Positions 15,172 through 24,554 are shown, numbered from the stretch's first letter. The stretch: DNA of 64,000 nt from Streptomyces flaveus (GCF_014647675.1 NZ_BMPQ01000003.1:145098-209097); one strand, 5' to 3'. Numbers and translations are program-made. The notes: a model not told the origin generated them from the sequence alone.

Positions 15172-16500
15172 CTACGCCTCCTCGGAGAACAGCGCCCGCC
15201 CCCACCAGTCGCCCGTGTCCCGGACGCCCGGCGGGATCGCGAAGATCGCCGAACCCACATGCTGGATGTACTCGTTGAGCGGGTCGATCGCCAGGCTGCG
15301 CTGCACCGGGATGAAGCCCTGGCGCACGTCACGCTGGTACGCGAGGAAGAACAGCCCCGCGTCCAGGCGGCCGAGACCGTCCGTGCCGTCGGTGAAGGAG
15401 TAGCCGCGGCGCAGGAGCGTCGCCCCGTTGTTGGAGTCGGGGTGCGCGAGCCGGACGTGCGCGTCGGGCTTCATCGCCTTCAGGAACGGCTCGTCCCGCT
15501 CCTTCGCCTTGCCCACCGGAGCGCCTTCGCCCTTGTCGCGGCCGAAGATGTCCTCCTGCTCCTGGAGCGAGGTACGGTCCCAGGTCTCGATGTTCATGCG
15601 GATGCGCCGCGCCACCAGGTACGAGCCGCCGGTCATCCAGGACGGCCCCTCCGATTCCACCCACACGAACTTCTTCAGCCGGTCCGTCTCCGTCCCCGCG
15701 ATATTGCGGGTGCCGTCCTTGAACCCCATGAGGTTGCGGGGGGTCTGTTCCTCCGGAGTCGTCGACGAGGTCTTGCCGAACCCCAGCTGGGACCAGCGGA
15801 CGACGACCTTGCCGAAGCCGATCCGGGCGAGGTTGCGGACCGCGTGCACCGCGACCTGCGGATCGTCCGCGCAGGCCTGGACGCACAGATCGCCGCCGCT
15901 GCGGTTCTTGTCGAGGTTGTCGCCCGCGAACTTCGGCAGGTCCACGAGGGCTTCGGGCCGCTCACCCTCCAGCCCGAACTTCCCGAACAGGGACGGCCCG
16001 AAGCCGATCGTCAGCGTCAGCCGCGACGGCTTGAGGCCCAGCGCCTCACCGGTGTCGTCCGGCGGCGCCTCGGCCAGACCGCCGTACGCGCCCTCGCCGA
16101 CCGCCTGCCCGGCCGTCATCCGGCGAGCGGCGGCCGTCCAGTCCTTCAGCAGCTGGACGAACTCGGCACGGTCCTCGGTCTTCACGTCGAAGGTGGCGAA
16201 GTGCAGCCGGTCCTGCACCGGTGTGGCGATGCCCGCCTGGTGCACGCCGTGGAAGGCGACCGCGGCGCCCGACTCGGCGGCGGTCGGCTCGGCGTCGTCG
16301 CCCGTACGGGTCATCGCCACCGCACCGCCGGCCGCGGCGGCCCCGAGCGCGAGCCCGGCACCGCCCCAGCCGATCAGTGAACGCCGGGACGGAGTACGGG
16401 AGTTGGAGTCCCGCGTCTCGGCGGCCCCGTTGCTCTCGTCGGTCTGGCCCGTGGCTTCCGTTGTGTTCGTTGTGTCTGTGCTGTTCGTGGTGTCCGTCAT
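15172..16500 (-). CDS. efeB: Dyp-type peroxidase / deferrochelatase EfeB, Tat-exported
   Basis: A 442-residue heme peroxidase of the EfeUOB system. After a Thr/Ser/Asn-rich leader, a twin-arginine signal (SRRSLIGWGGAGLALG) exports the folded protein. Dyp hallmarks are visible: MGFKDGTRNIAG (catalytic Asp, GxxDG), the heme-ligand His in HVRLAHPDSNNG, and RRGYSF. In the family it oxidises ferrous iron or acts on heme; reported iron removal from intact heme is debated. It lies between efeO (15 nt) and efeU (3 nt). Confidence 0.92.
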   Translation of the reverse strand: MTDTTNSTDTTNTTEATGQTDESNGAAETRDSNSRTPSRRSLIGWGGAGLALGAAAAGGAVAMTRTGDDAEPTAAESGAAVAFHGVHQAGIATPVQDRLHFATFDVKTEDRAEFVQLLKDWTAAARRMTAGQAVGEGAYGGLAEAPPDDTGEALGLKPSRLTLTIGFGPSLFGKFGLEGERPEALVDLPKFAGDNLDKNRSGGDLCVQACADDPQVAVHAVRNLARIGFGKVVVRWSQLGFGKTSSTTPEEQTPRNLMGFKDGTRNIAGTETDRLKKFVWVESEGPSWMTGGSYLVARRIRMNIETWDRTSLQEQEDIFGRDKGEGAPVGKAKERDEPFLKAMKPDAHVRLAHPDSNNGATLLRRGYSFTDGTDGLGRLDAGLFFLAYQRDVRQGFIPVQRSLAIDPLNEYIQHVGSAIFAIPPGVRDTGDWWGRALFSEEA

Positions 16501-16515
16501 GGCGAGGGGCCCCTC

Positions 16516-17673
16516 TTACTTCACGACGGCGGCGGCGAGCTTGGACAGCGGCTCGGCGAGCGCGTTCACCGAGTCCGAGAGCTCCTTGCGGTCGGCCTTG
16601 CCGACCTTGTCGTACGAGGTGAACTCGTAGGAGTTCTTGTCCGCGCGGTACTTGTCCAGCAGCGTGTTCAGCGCCGCGAACTGTGTGTCGAGCTCCTTCG
16701 TCAGCGCCGCGTCGTTCTCCGAGGCGACCGGCTTCAGCAGCTCGTACGACTTCTCGGCGCCCTCGACGTTCGCCTTGAAGTCGACCAGGTCCGTGTGCGA
16801 GTAGCGCTCCTCCTCGCCGGTGACCTTGCCGGTGGCGACCTCGTCGAGGAGTTCCTTGGCGCCGTTGCCCATCGAGGTCGGGGTGATCTCGGCCCTGCCG
16901 ACGCGCTTCTGCCAGTCCGTCAGGTCGGTGATCAGCTGGTCGGCGAGCTCGGAGTCGCGGTCGGTGAGCTTCTTGTCCTGCCACAGCGAGCGCTCCAGAC
17001 GGTGCCAGCCGGTCCAGTCCTTCTCCAGGTCCTGGCCCTCCTCCAGACCGTCCTCGCGCAGGTCGACCTTCGGGTCGATGTCACCGAAGGACTCGGCGAC
17101 CGGCTCGGTGCGCTCCCAGCCGATGCGCGAGTCGGCGTACGCCTTCTTCGCGGCCTCGATGTCGCCCGCCTTGACCGCCTCGGCGAAGACCTTCGCCTTG
17201 GGCAGCGTCTCGTCGGCCTGCTGCTGCGCGTACGCCCGGTAGTCGGCGACGGCCTTGTCCAGGCGCGGGTCGCGCTTGGCGACCTTGCCGCCGCCCGTGG
17301 CGGTGACGTCCTGGCGTATGCCCTTGCCCTTCATGCCCGGCTTGCAGGCGATCCGGTAGTCGCCCGCCTTCACCTCGGCGGTGACCTTCTGGCTGGTGCC
17401 GGGACCGATGTTCTCGCGCTCGGTGACGATCCGGTCGTCCGGGAAGAGTAGATAGACCTCGGTGACCTTGGAGCCCTTGTTCTCCACGGCGATCTCGACG
17501 TGCCCGGCCGGGAACTCCTTTGTGGACACCTCGCACTTGGTGTCGGTGGCGGTCACCGCGATGACGCCCTCGTCGCCCGCGGCGGCGTCGCTCTTCTCGG
17601 TGCAGCCCGTGACGGCGGTCAGCGCCGCCGCGGTGGCGGCGGCGGTGACGACGGAGAGGCGGACGGCGCGCAT
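16516..17673 (-). CDS. efeO: Iron-uptake lipoprotein EfeO (cupredoxin + M75)
   Basis: A 385-residue periplasmic-type protein. It has a lipobox signal (TAAALTAVTGC), an N-terminal cupredoxin-like domain (about 40-125, ending in ACKPGMKGKG) and a C-terminal M75 helical domain with the metal motif HxxE in WTGWHRLERSLW. EfeO delivers iron to EfeU. The start is ATG 17673 with GGAG upstream. It is the first gene of the efe operon, with an iron-box-like site 70 bp upstream. Confidence 0.92.
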   Translation of the reverse strand: MRAVRLSVVTAAATAAALTAVTGCTEKSDAAAGDEGVIAVTATDTKCEVSTKEFPAGHVEIAVENKGSKVTEVYLLFPDDRIVTERENIGPGTSQKVTAEVKAGDYRIACKPGMKGKGIRQDVTATGGGKVAKRDPRLDKAVADYRAYAQQQADETLPKAKVFAEAVKAGDIEAAKKAYADSRIGWERTEPVAESFGDIDPKVDLREDGLEEGQDLEKDWTGWHRLERSLWQDKKLTDRDSELADQLITDLTDWQKRVGRAEITPTSMGNGAKELLDEVATGKVTGEEERYSHTDLVDFKANVEGAEKSYELLKPVASENDAALTKELDTQFAALNTLLDKYRADKNSYEFTSYDKVGKADRKELSDSVNALAEPLSKLAAAVVK

Positions 17674-17742
17674 ACGGACTCCAAGGAAACTCAAGGGAAG
17701 TGCACAGAGGAGCCAAAGACTCCGAGGTGAGGCCGCCCTAAC

Positions 17743-17761
17743 TTATCTGAGGCTTACCTCA
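17743..17761. promoter_or_regulatory. Iron-box-like operator upstream of efeO
   Basis: The 19-mer ttatctgaggcttacctca matches the IdeR/DmdR-type consensus ttaggttaggctcacctaa at about 14 of 19 positions. It lies 70 bp before the efeO start, where DmdR1-type iron repressors bind in Streptomyces. Confidence 0.7.
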
Positions 17762-17863
17762 GTGCCCCCTGCCCGTCCAGTGATTCAGCTCTCATGTATG
17801 ACGTACCGACACGGCCGCATCACGGTGGCTCAATCCGCACCCCACGAAACGGTCAAAGCCGGG

Positions 17864-18712
17864 TCAAGAACCCCGTCGCGGAGTAATGAGGACCTCCCCG
17901 CTGCGCGGATGCGGGAAGACCTCCACCGGCTGTCGGTAGACGTCCGAGAGCAGCCGGTCCGTGAAGATCTCGGCCGGTGGCCCGTCGGCCACGGCGCGTC
18001 CGGCGGAGAGGATCACCACCCGGTGCGCGTACGCCGCCGCGAGCCCCAGATCGTGCAGCACGACGACCACCGCGTCCCCGGCGAGGGCCCGTTCCCGGCA
18101 GATCCGCAGCACCAGTTCCTGGTGGCGCAGGTCCAGGGCGGCCGTCGGCTCGTCGAGCAGCAGGAGCGAGGCGCGCTGGGCGAGCACGCGGGCGAGCGCG
18201 ACCCTGGCCCGCTCGCCGCCGCTGAGTGCCGAGAAGGGGCGGGCCGCGAAGTCCAATGTCTCGGTCGCCGCCATCGCCGTGGCCACCGCCGGGTCGTCCT
18301 CGTCCTCCAGTGCCGTACCGGCCCAGGGCGCCCGGCCCATCCGTACGACCTCCTCGACCGCGAACGGGAAGGAGAGCGTCGCGGACTGCGGCAACACGGC
18401 CCGGCGCAGGGCGAGTTCATGCGCCGACCAGTCGGCCGCCGGGCGACCATGGACCCGTACGAGCCCTGCCGCGGTCGGGAGATCAGCGGCCAGCGCGCTC
18501 AACAGGGTTGATTTTCCCGCCCCGTTGGGGCCGACCAGCGCCAGTACTTCGCCCGCGCGGGCCATGACGTCCACGCCGGACAGCACCTCGCGGGTGCCGA
18601 GCCGTACGTGCAGGGCCTCGGCCTCGGCGAGTACGTCGCCTGGGTGCACGGCGGCGGGAGGCGTGGGCCTCGCGCCGGGCAGCCGGAGCCACTTCATGCC
18701 GTTCATGCCCAA
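17864..18712 (-). CDS. hmuV: Heme ABC transporter ATP-binding protein HmuV
   Basis: A 282-residue ABC ATPase of the heme/siderophore type. Walker A is VGPNGAGKST, the Q-loop is in VLPQSATL, the signature is LSGGERARVALA, Walker B is LLLLDEPTAALD and the switch His is in VVVLHDLG. Its start overlaps the permease gene by 10 nt. It energises import of heme through HmuU. It is the last gene of hmuTUV. Confidence 0.9.
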   Translation of the reverse strand: MGMNGMKWLRLPGARPTPPAAVHPGDVLAEAEALHVRLGTREVLSGVDVMARAGEVLALVGPNGAGKSTLLSALAADLPTAAGLVRVHGRPAADWSAHELALRRAVLPQSATLSFPFAVEEVVRMGRAPWAGTALEDEDDPAVATAMAATETLDFAARPFSALSGGERARVALARVLAQRASLLLLDEPTAALDLRHQELVLRICRERALAGDAVVVVLHDLGLAAAYAHRVVILSAGRAVADGPPAEIFTDRLLSDVYRQPVEVFPHPRSGEVLITPRRGS

Positions 18713-19818
18713 CCTCCTTGCCTGCGGCGGGTCCTGCGCAGCAGCCAGAAGAAGAACGGGCTGCCGAACAGCGCGGTCAGCACCCCGAGCGGCAACTCGG
18801 CGGGCTCGGCAACCGTACGGGCCGCGAGATCGCCCGCGAGCAGCACCACCGCACCGCCGAGCGCACTGCCCGGCAGGAGGAAACGGTGGCCGGGACCGGC
18901 CGCCATCCGCAGCAGATGCGGGATGACCAGGCCCACGAAGCCGATGATCCCGGAGACCGACACCGCGGCGGCCGTCAGCAGCGCGATGACCAGGACGAGA
19001 ACGATCCGCAGCCGTTCGACGTCCACGCCCAGGTGCCGGGCCGGGCGTTCACCGAGGGAGAGGAGATCCAACTTCCGCGCGTACAGCGGCGCGACGGCCA
19101 GTCCGAGGGCCGCGCACGGCAGCACCGCGAGCACCTTCGGCCAGGTCGCAGCGGAGAGCGAACCGAGCTGCCAGAAGGTGATCTGGTTCACCGCCGCCGT
19201 GTCCGCGAAGAAGATGAACAGGCCGATCAGCGCGCCGGTGAAGGCGTTCACGGCGATCCCCGTGAGGATCAGCGTCACCACTTCCGTACGGCCGCCCGAG
19301 CGCGACATCGCGTACACGAGCAGGACCGTGCCGAGGCCCGTCACGAAGGCGAAGGCCGGGATGGTCCAGTTGCCGAGGAAGTTCAGGCCGAACGAGATCG
19401 CGGCGACCGCGCCGACCGCCGCGCCCGAGGAGACGCCGATGACGCCCGGTTCTGCGAGGGGGTTGCCGAACACGCCCTGCATCAGCGCGCCCGCGCAGCC
19501 CAGCGAGGCGCCGATGAGCAGCGCGAGGACGATGCGCGGGAAGCGGACGTTCCACAGGACGGACTCGGGGACGCGCGAGAGTTCGCTGCCGCCGAGGCCC
19601 GCGCGGTGGGCGATGGAGGTGAGGACGTCGCCGGGGGAGATGTCGTACGCGCCGAGCCCCGCGGAGGTGAGGGTGAGCAGGACGAGGAGGGCGGTCATGG
19701 CGGCGGTGAGCAGCCAGGGCGTGCCGCGGCGGGGTCTTGCGGGGAGGTCGCCGACGGGCGGTGCCTCGTGGGCCGGGGCCTTGGCGCCGGGTGCCGCCCC
19801 CTTGTCCGTCACGGTCAC
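18703..19818 (-). CDS. hmuU: Heme ABC transporter permease HmuU (FecCD family)
   Basis: A 371-residue FecCD-type permease with about ten helices. The diagnostic segments are RFPRIVLALLIGASLG, GVFGNPLAEPGVIGVSSGAA and GFVGLVIPHLLRM, the coupling region that touches the ATPase. A hydrophilic N-terminal ~30 residues precede the first helix. It overlaps hmuT by 4 nt and hmuV by 10 nt, so the three are tightly coupled. Confidence 0.9.
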   Translation of the reverse strand: MTVTDKGAAPGAKAPAHEAPPVGDLPARPRRGTPWLLTAAMTALLVLLTLTSAGLGAYDISPGDVLTSIAHRAGLGGSELSRVPESVLWNVRFPRIVLALLIGASLGCAGALMQGVFGNPLAEPGVIGVSSGAAVGAVAAISFGLNFLGNWTIPAFAFVTGLGTVLLVYAMSRSGGRTEVVTLILTGIAVNAFTGALIGLFIFFADTAAVNQITFWQLGSLSAATWPKVLAVLPCAALGLAVAPLYARKLDLLSLGERPARHLGVDVERLRIVLVLVIALLTAAAVSVSGIIGFVGLVIPHLLRMAAGPGHRFLLPGSALGGAVVLLAGDLAARTVAEPAELPLGVLTALFGSPFFFWLLRRTRRRQGGWA

Positions 19819-20843
19819 TCGGCGTCCCCGTACAACTGACCGACCAGCGACTTCAGTACCTCGTCCGTACGCGGCCCGTAGTTGAGGAGTACGCCGTCCT
19901 CGATCGAGACGACCCGGCGCTCCATGCCGGCCGGGGTCTGCGCGATACCGGGGATCTTCACGAGCCCGTCGATGCCGCCGACGGACTCGAGGCCCTTGGA
20001 CATCACGAGGATCGCGTCGGGCGCGGCCTGTGCGAGGGCCTCCGTGGTGATCGCCGTGAAGTCCTTCTCCAGGCCCGACTCGGCCCCGGCGTCCACCGCT
20101 CCCGCCGCTTCGAGCAGTGAGGTGGCGCCCGATCCCTTGCCGCCGATCAGATAGACGGAGGCGGAGCCGCGGAGGTAGAGGAACGCGACGCGCGGCTTGT
20201 CGCCGTCCGGAACCTCCTTGCGTACGGCGGCGATTCGCTGTTCGGAGCGCTGCGCCAGCTCCTCCCCGGCGGCCGGTACGCCGAGGGCACCGGCCACCGC
20301 CTCGATCCGCGGGCCCACGTCGTCCAGGCCCTTGGCCGGGGCGACGACCAGGATGGGGATGCCCGCGTCGCGGATCTGGTCCATGGCCTCGTCGGGGCCG
20401 GTGGTCGACTCGGCGAGCACGAGGTCGGGCTTGAGGGACAGGACGCTCTCGGCGGAGACGTCGTGGTTGCGGGTGACCACCGGCAGCTTCTCCGCCTGCT
20501 CGAAGGTGGCGGTGATGTCGCGGGCGACGACGCTCTTGCCGAGGCCGAGGGTGAAGACGATCTCGCTGAGGCTGCCGGAGAGCGGAACGACGCGCTCGGC
20601 CTTCCGGACGGTGATGCTCTTGCCGTCGGCGGAGCGGACGGTGACGGGCAGTTGGGGCTTCGGGGTGTCCTCGATCGGCTCGACCCGGTTGGCCGCCTTC
20701 TCAACTTGCCCTGATTTCTCGGCAGTTGATGTGCCCGAGTCTTCTGCGGAGCCTGAGCACCCGGCGAGGGTGAGGGCGAGGGCGAGGGCGGACAGCAGTG
20801 CGCCCGCCAGTCTTGTGCGCAAGCGTTGCACGGTCCTCTTCAT
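19815..20843 (-). CDS. hmuT: Heme-binding lipoprotein HmuT
   Basis: A 342-residue substrate-binding lipoprotein of the class III (TroA/BtuF-like) fold. The signal peptide ends in the lipobox LTLAGC. Family features are RVVPLSGSLSEIVFTLGLG, VVTRNHDVSAESVLSLKPDLVLA and the late DGVLLNYGPRTDEVL segment. In HmuT proteins a His and a Tyr hold heme; His in TRNHDVS and Tyr in LNYGPR are good candidates. It is the first gene of hmuTUV and divergent from htaA across a shared iron box. Confidence 0.9.
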   Translation of the reverse strand: MKRTVQRLRTRLAGALLSALALALTLAGCSGSAEDSGTSTAEKSGQVEKAANRVEPIEDTPKPQLPVTVRSADGKSITVRKAERVVPLSGSLSEIVFTLGLGKSVVARDITATFEQAEKLPVVTRNHDVSAESVLSLKPDLVLAESTTGPDEAMDQIRDAGIPILVVAPAKGLDDVGPRIEAVAGALGVPAAGEELAQRSEQRIAAVRKEVPDGDKPRVAFLYLRGSASVYLIGGKGSGATSLLEAAGAVDAGAESGLEKDFTAITTEALAQAAPDAILVMSKGLESVGGIDGLVKIPGIAQTPAGMERRVVSIEDGVLLNYGPRTDEVLKSLVGQLYGDAE

Positions 20844-20879
20844 TCCTCTCGGTCCACTTCCGGCACCTGACTCGCAAGC

Positions 20880-20898
20880 TTAGGTTAGCCTTACCTTT
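20880..20898. promoter_or_regulatory. Iron-box-like operator shared by hmuT and htaA
   Basis: The 19-mer ttaggttagccttaccttt matches the consensus ttaggttaggctcacctaa at about 15 positions. It lies between the divergent hmuT (start 20843) and htaA (start 20934) and could repress both when iron is present. Confidence 0.75.
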
Positions 20899-20933
20899 GT
20901 TCGCTACCGGCAGTCGCACCCGGAGGACTTTCC

Positions 20934-22364
20934 ATGCCCGCGCGCCTACGCGCCCTGATGACCGTGCTGTGCGCCGCCGTTCTCGGAACCCTGCTCCCGG
21001 CCCAGGCCGCCCACGCGGAGAGCCGCGCAGTACAGGGCGGCCGGCTCGACTGGGGCATCAAGTCGTCCTTCCAGAGCTACGTCACCGGGCCCATCGCGAA
21101 CGGGAGTTTCTCCCTCACGGGCGGCGCGGCCACGGCCGGCGCCAGCCAGTTCCGCTTCCACTCGGCGACGGGGACGTACGACGGTTCCTCGGGCGCCTTC
21201 AACTCCTCCTTCTCCGGCGGAGTCCACTTCGTCGGGCACAAGAAGGACGACGGAACCAACCAGCTCGACCTCACGATCAGCCGCCCCACGGTCCGTATCT
21301 CCGGCAACAGCGGCACGCTCCACGTCGACATCGTCAGCAAGGCCAGGGACACCGGCAGGGTCACGACGTCCTCACAGGTGCCCTTCGCGTCCCTCTCCCT
21401 CGGCGGGATCGACATGAGGGGCGGCGGCAACGCGGTCCAACTCAACAACCTGCCCGCCACGTTGACCGCCGAGGGCGCCAAGTCCTTTGCCGGCTACTAC
21501 GAAGCGGGCACGGCTCTCGACCCGGTGAGCCTGTCCGCCGACGTCAAGGCGGCCTCCGCCGCGAAGCCGTCCGCCACCCCCTCCCCGACGAAGTCGAAGC
21601 CCAAGTCCGAACAGACGCAGGGCACTTCGGGCGCCATCAAGGACGGCGCCGTCGACTGGGGCGTACGCCGGACCTTCCGCGAGTACGTCACCGGGAACAT
21701 CGCGAAGGGCGAATGGGAACTCAGTGGCGGCGCTCAGGACGGTGGTGCGCTCTACCGCTTCCCCGAGGGTTCGGGGACGTACGACGAGAAGAAGCAGACC
21801 CTCGACGCCTCGTTCACCGGAGCGGTGCGCTTCACCGGGGAACACGGCCTTGACCTGCGGCTCAGCGCGGTCAAGGTGGCCGTCGCGGACGGCAAGGGCA
21901 CGCTCTACGCCGATGTGACGGGCCCCGAGCTGGAAGAGAAGAAGGTCCCGCTGGTCACCTTCGAGGCCAAGGACTTCAAGCCCGAGGACGGCCTGGTCGC
22001 GCTGACGGAGGCGCCCGCGAAGCTGACCGCCGAGGGCGCGAAGGCCTTCGGCGGGATGTACAAGGCGGGCACGGCAATGGACCCCGTCTCCCTCGCCGTC
22101 GCCCTCACCGACAGCGCCCAACTCCCCGCACTGCCCGACCTGGGCAGCGCGCAGTCGGCCACCCCCGAGGCCTCGCCGAAGGCCGACGCGGCCCAGGAGT
22201 CCGCGGAGCCCAAGACCGAGGCCACGTCGAGCAGTTCGGACGTGCCCGTGCTGCCGATCGGCCTCTCGGTGGGTTCGCTGCTCGCGGTGGGCGCCGCCTT
22301 CATGGTCGTACGAGGGCGTCGTACGCGACCGGCGTCCGACGCCGACACAGGAGAATACTCATGA
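20934..22364 (+). CDS. htaA: HtaA-domain heme-binding surface protein, membrane-anchored
   Basis: A 476-residue exported protein. It has a Sec signal (about 1-28, cleavage near AHA-ES) and two HtaA domains (about 34-205 and 232-400). Each HtaA domain opens with the pattern WGI/V..F..YVTG (LDWGIKSSFQSYVTG and VDWGVRRTFREYVTG). A Pro/Ser/Lys linker separates them. One C-terminal helix (LPIGLSVGSLLAVGAAFMVV) with RGRRTR anchors it in the membrane. HtaA domains bind heme in Corynebacterium and pass it to HmuT. Its stop overlaps the next gene in ATGA. Confidence 0.9.
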   Translation: MPARLRALMTVLCAAVLGTLLPAQAAHAESRAVQGGRLDWGIKSSFQSYVTGPIANGSFSLTGGAATAGASQFRFHSATGTYDGSSGAFNSSFSGGVHFVGHKKDDGTNQLDLTISRPTVRISGNSGTLHVDIVSKARDTGRVTTSSQVPFASLSLGGIDMRGGGNAVQLNNLPATLTAEGAKSFAGYYEAGTALDPVSLSADVKAASAAKPSATPSPTKSKPKSEQTQGTSGAIKDGAVDWGVRRTFREYVTGNIAKGEWELSGGAQDGGALYRFPEGSGTYDEKKQTLDASFTGAVRFTGEHGLDLRLSAVKVAVADGKGTLYADVTGPELEEKKVPLVTFEAKDFKPEDGLVALTEAPAKLTAEGAKAFGGMYKAGTAMDPVSLAVALTDSAQLPALPDLGSAQSATPEASPKADAAQESAEPKTEATSSSSDVPVLPIGLSVGSLLAVGAAFMVVRGRRTRPASDADTGEYS

Positions 22365-23872
22365 GGAGACCCGAGCCCATGGCAGCCAACCGCCGCCGCC
22401 CCATAGCCCTCGCGGGCGCCGTAGCGACCGTGCTCGCCTTCGGCGCCACCGCACTCGTCGCGACGACCGCGTCCGCCGCCGAAGTCCCGCTCAAGGACTA
22501 CGAGTTGACGTGGGGCATCAAGGAGTCGTACCGCACCTACGTAACCGGGATGGCGCAAGGCACCTTCACGCCCGCGGACGGCGCGAAGCAGGCGGCGGGC
22601 AACGGGGCGTTCACCTTCGTGGAGGGCACCGGCACCTATGACGACCAGGCCCACACGGTCGACCTGGGCTTCAAGGGCAGCCTGAAGATCCAGTCCACGG
22701 CGCACGGCTTCGAACTCACCCTGTCCGACGTGAAGTTCGACAGCAAAGACGCCGTGATCACCGCGGACGTGACAAAGGGCGCCGCGACGACGCAGGACGT
22801 ACCGCTCGCCGACGTCACCGTCACCCGCGACATGAAGAACATGGCGACCAAGCTCACGAAGGAGGCCGCGGACACCTTCGGCAGCGCGAGCTACACGGGG
22901 GCGGCCGGAGACCCGCTGACGGTCGAGGACAAGGGCACGACGACGCCTCCCACGGACGACCCGACCACGCCTCCCACCGAGGACCCGACCACGGCGCCCA
23001 CGGAGGACCCGACCACGCCTCCCACGGCCGGCAACCCCACGTCGCCGTCGACCACGCCGCCCGCGGACACCCCGCCCTCCACCGCCCCCACGAAGGGTGA
23101 CATCGCCGACGGCACCCTCGGCTGGGGCGTGAAGCAGTCCTTCCGTGAGTACGTCGTGGGCAGCATCGCCAAGGGCGAGGTCACCGTCTCCGGCGGCGCG
23201 ACGCAGGCCTCCGGCAACGGGGCCTTCACCTTCGTCGACGGCTCCGGCACGTACGACACCGAGGCCGACGCTCTCTCCGCCGCCTTCAAGGGGTCCGTGA
23301 ACTTCAAGGGCCATGAGGAGAACGGGACGTACGGACTCGACCTCACCCTCAGCGACCTCAAGGCGAAGATCGACGGCGACTCCGGCACGCTGACCGCCGA
23401 CGTGAACAGCCTCGGCGAGAAGTCCGACGACGTGGTCCTCGCCGACCTTCAGCCGGGGTCGGCGGACCTGGTAGCCGAGGACGACGTCATCACGCTGTCG
23501 GACGTCACCGCCAAGATCACGGCGGCGGGATCGGACGCTTTTGGCGGCTTCTACGATGCCGGCGAGGAACTCGACCCGCTGGACCTCTCGGTGGCCCTGT
23601 CGGCGGACGCCGGACTTCCGCCGACCGACGACCCGGGCGCTTCCGCCACCCCGACCTCCGACACCGGCGCGGGCACGAGCGGCGGCACGGGCGCGGGCAC
23701 GACGGGCTCCACCACGGGCGGCACCACCGGCGGCGGGGTGACGGGCGGCCTGGCCGCCACCGGCTCCTCCGTCCCGGCCGGCGCCCTCGGCGCGGTGGCC
23801 GCCGTGACGGTCGCGGCGGGCGCGGGCGTGGTCTTCGCGGTACGTCGCCGCAGGGCCGGTGAGCAGGGCTGA
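22361..23872 (+). CDS. HtaA-domain heme-binding protein with sortase signal
   Basis: A 503-residue surface protein, translationally coupled to htaA. After a signal peptide (ending TASAAEVP) come two HtaA domains (about 45-185 and 245-425) opening with LTWGIKESYRTYVTG and LGWGVKQSFREYVVG. A linker of TTPPTDDP/TEDP repeats (about 187-240) probably spans the wall. The C-terminus has LAATG at 464, a hydrophobic stretch and RRRR, which is a class E sortase signal (LAXTG), so it should be bound to peptidoglycan. ATG 22379 is an alternative start. Confidence 0.88.
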   Translation: MRRPEPMAANRRRPIALAGAVATVLAFGATALVATTASAAEVPLKDYELTWGIKESYRTYVTGMAQGTFTPADGAKQAAGNGAFTFVEGTGTYDDQAHTVDLGFKGSLKIQSTAHGFELTLSDVKFDSKDAVITADVTKGAATTQDVPLADVTVTRDMKNMATKLTKEAADTFGSASYTGAAGDPLTVEDKGTTTPPTDDPTTPPTEDPTTAPTEDPTTPPTAGNPTSPSTTPPADTPPSTAPTKGDIADGTLGWGVKQSFREYVVGSIAKGEVTVSGGATQASGNGAFTFVDGSGTYDTEADALSAAFKGSVNFKGHEENGTYGLDLTLSDLKAKIDGDSGTLTADVNSLGEKSDDVVLADLQPGSADLVAEDDVITLSDVTAKITAAGSDAFGGFYDAGEELDPLDLSVALSADAGLPPTDDPGASATPTSDTGAGTSGGTGAGTTGSTTGGTTGGGVTGGLAATGSSVPAGALGAVAAVTVAAGAGVVFAVRRRRAGEQG

Positions 23873-23909
23873 TCGACAGCCGGCCGCGGGTGGGTGCTTG
23901 AATGCCCGC

Positions 23910-24554
23910 GTGACTGACTACGACGTGCTACGTGTCTTCTGCGGACCCCGCGGAGGACACGGCAACACCCTGGCGGTCGTACGCGACGGCACCCGGATGC
24001 CGGAACGCGACGACCGCCAGGCCTTCGCGGCCCAGCTCGGCTTCAGCGAGACGGTGTTCGTCGATGACCCCGAGCGCGGGGTCATCGACATCTACACACC
24101 CGGCGCGCGACTGCCCTTCGCCGGCTACCCCTGCGTCGGCACGGCCTGGCTCCTCGACGTACCCGAACTCGTCACTCCGGCGGGCGTGGTGGGCGCACGT
24201 CTCGACGGCGAGTTCAGCTGGATCGAGGCGCGTCCGGAGTGGGCTCCGGCGCGTACGTTGCGCCAGTACGGGTCGGCTGCCGAGGTCGACGCCCTGAAGG
24301 TGCCTTCACCGGGGGAGTGGCTCTACGCCTGGGCCTGGCAGGACGAGGCCGCGGGCCGTGTCCGCGCTCGTGCCTTCCCGGGACGTGGCGACGGCATAGA
24401 GGAAGACGAGGCGACGGGCGCGGCGGCCCTACTGCTCACCCATCAACTGGGCCGCGCCCTGAACATCACCCAGGGCGCGGGTTCACAGATCCTTACGGCA
24501 CCGCAGCCGGAGGGGTGGGTCGAGGTAGGGGGCCGGGTGTTCCTGGAGCACTGA
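23910..24554 (+). CDS. PhzF family protein (isomerase-like)
   Basis: A 214-residue PhzF-fold protein, shorter than typical members (about 260-300). The N-terminal lobe shows VLRVFCGPRGGHGNTLAVV and FSETVFVDD, and the second lobe has EDEATGAAALLLTHQLGR, the family's conserved DPATGSAA-like motif. The catalytic Glu of PhzF is not evident at the usual place after GNP (here GNT), so activity is uncertain. GTG 23910 was chosen for the family N-terminus (VTDYDVLRVF); no clear RBS is seen. It lies just after the htaA pair. Confidence 0.75.
   Translation: MTDYDVLRVFCGPRGGHGNTLAVVRDGTRMPERDDRQAFAAQLGFSETVFVDDPERGVIDIYTPGARLPFAGYPCVGTAWLLDVPELVTPAGVVGARLDGEFSWIEARPEWAPARTLRQYGSAAEVDALKVPSPGEWLYAWAWQDEAAGRVRARAFPGRGDGIEEDEATGAAALLLTHQLGRALNITQGAGSQILTAPQPEGWVEVGGRVFLEH

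Noticed and set aside
22920..23090. Pro/Thr/Asp codon repeats in the second HtaA gene as a mobile repeat
   Set aside because: The 24-bp-like units encode an in-frame TPPTxDPT linker, an ordinary wall-spanning linker rather than an inserted element.
21905..23314. Minus-strand frame rich in Gly/Arg opposite the second HtaA gene
   Set aside because: The Gly-Arg repeats are the complement of the Thr-Pro linker repeats; no start signals.
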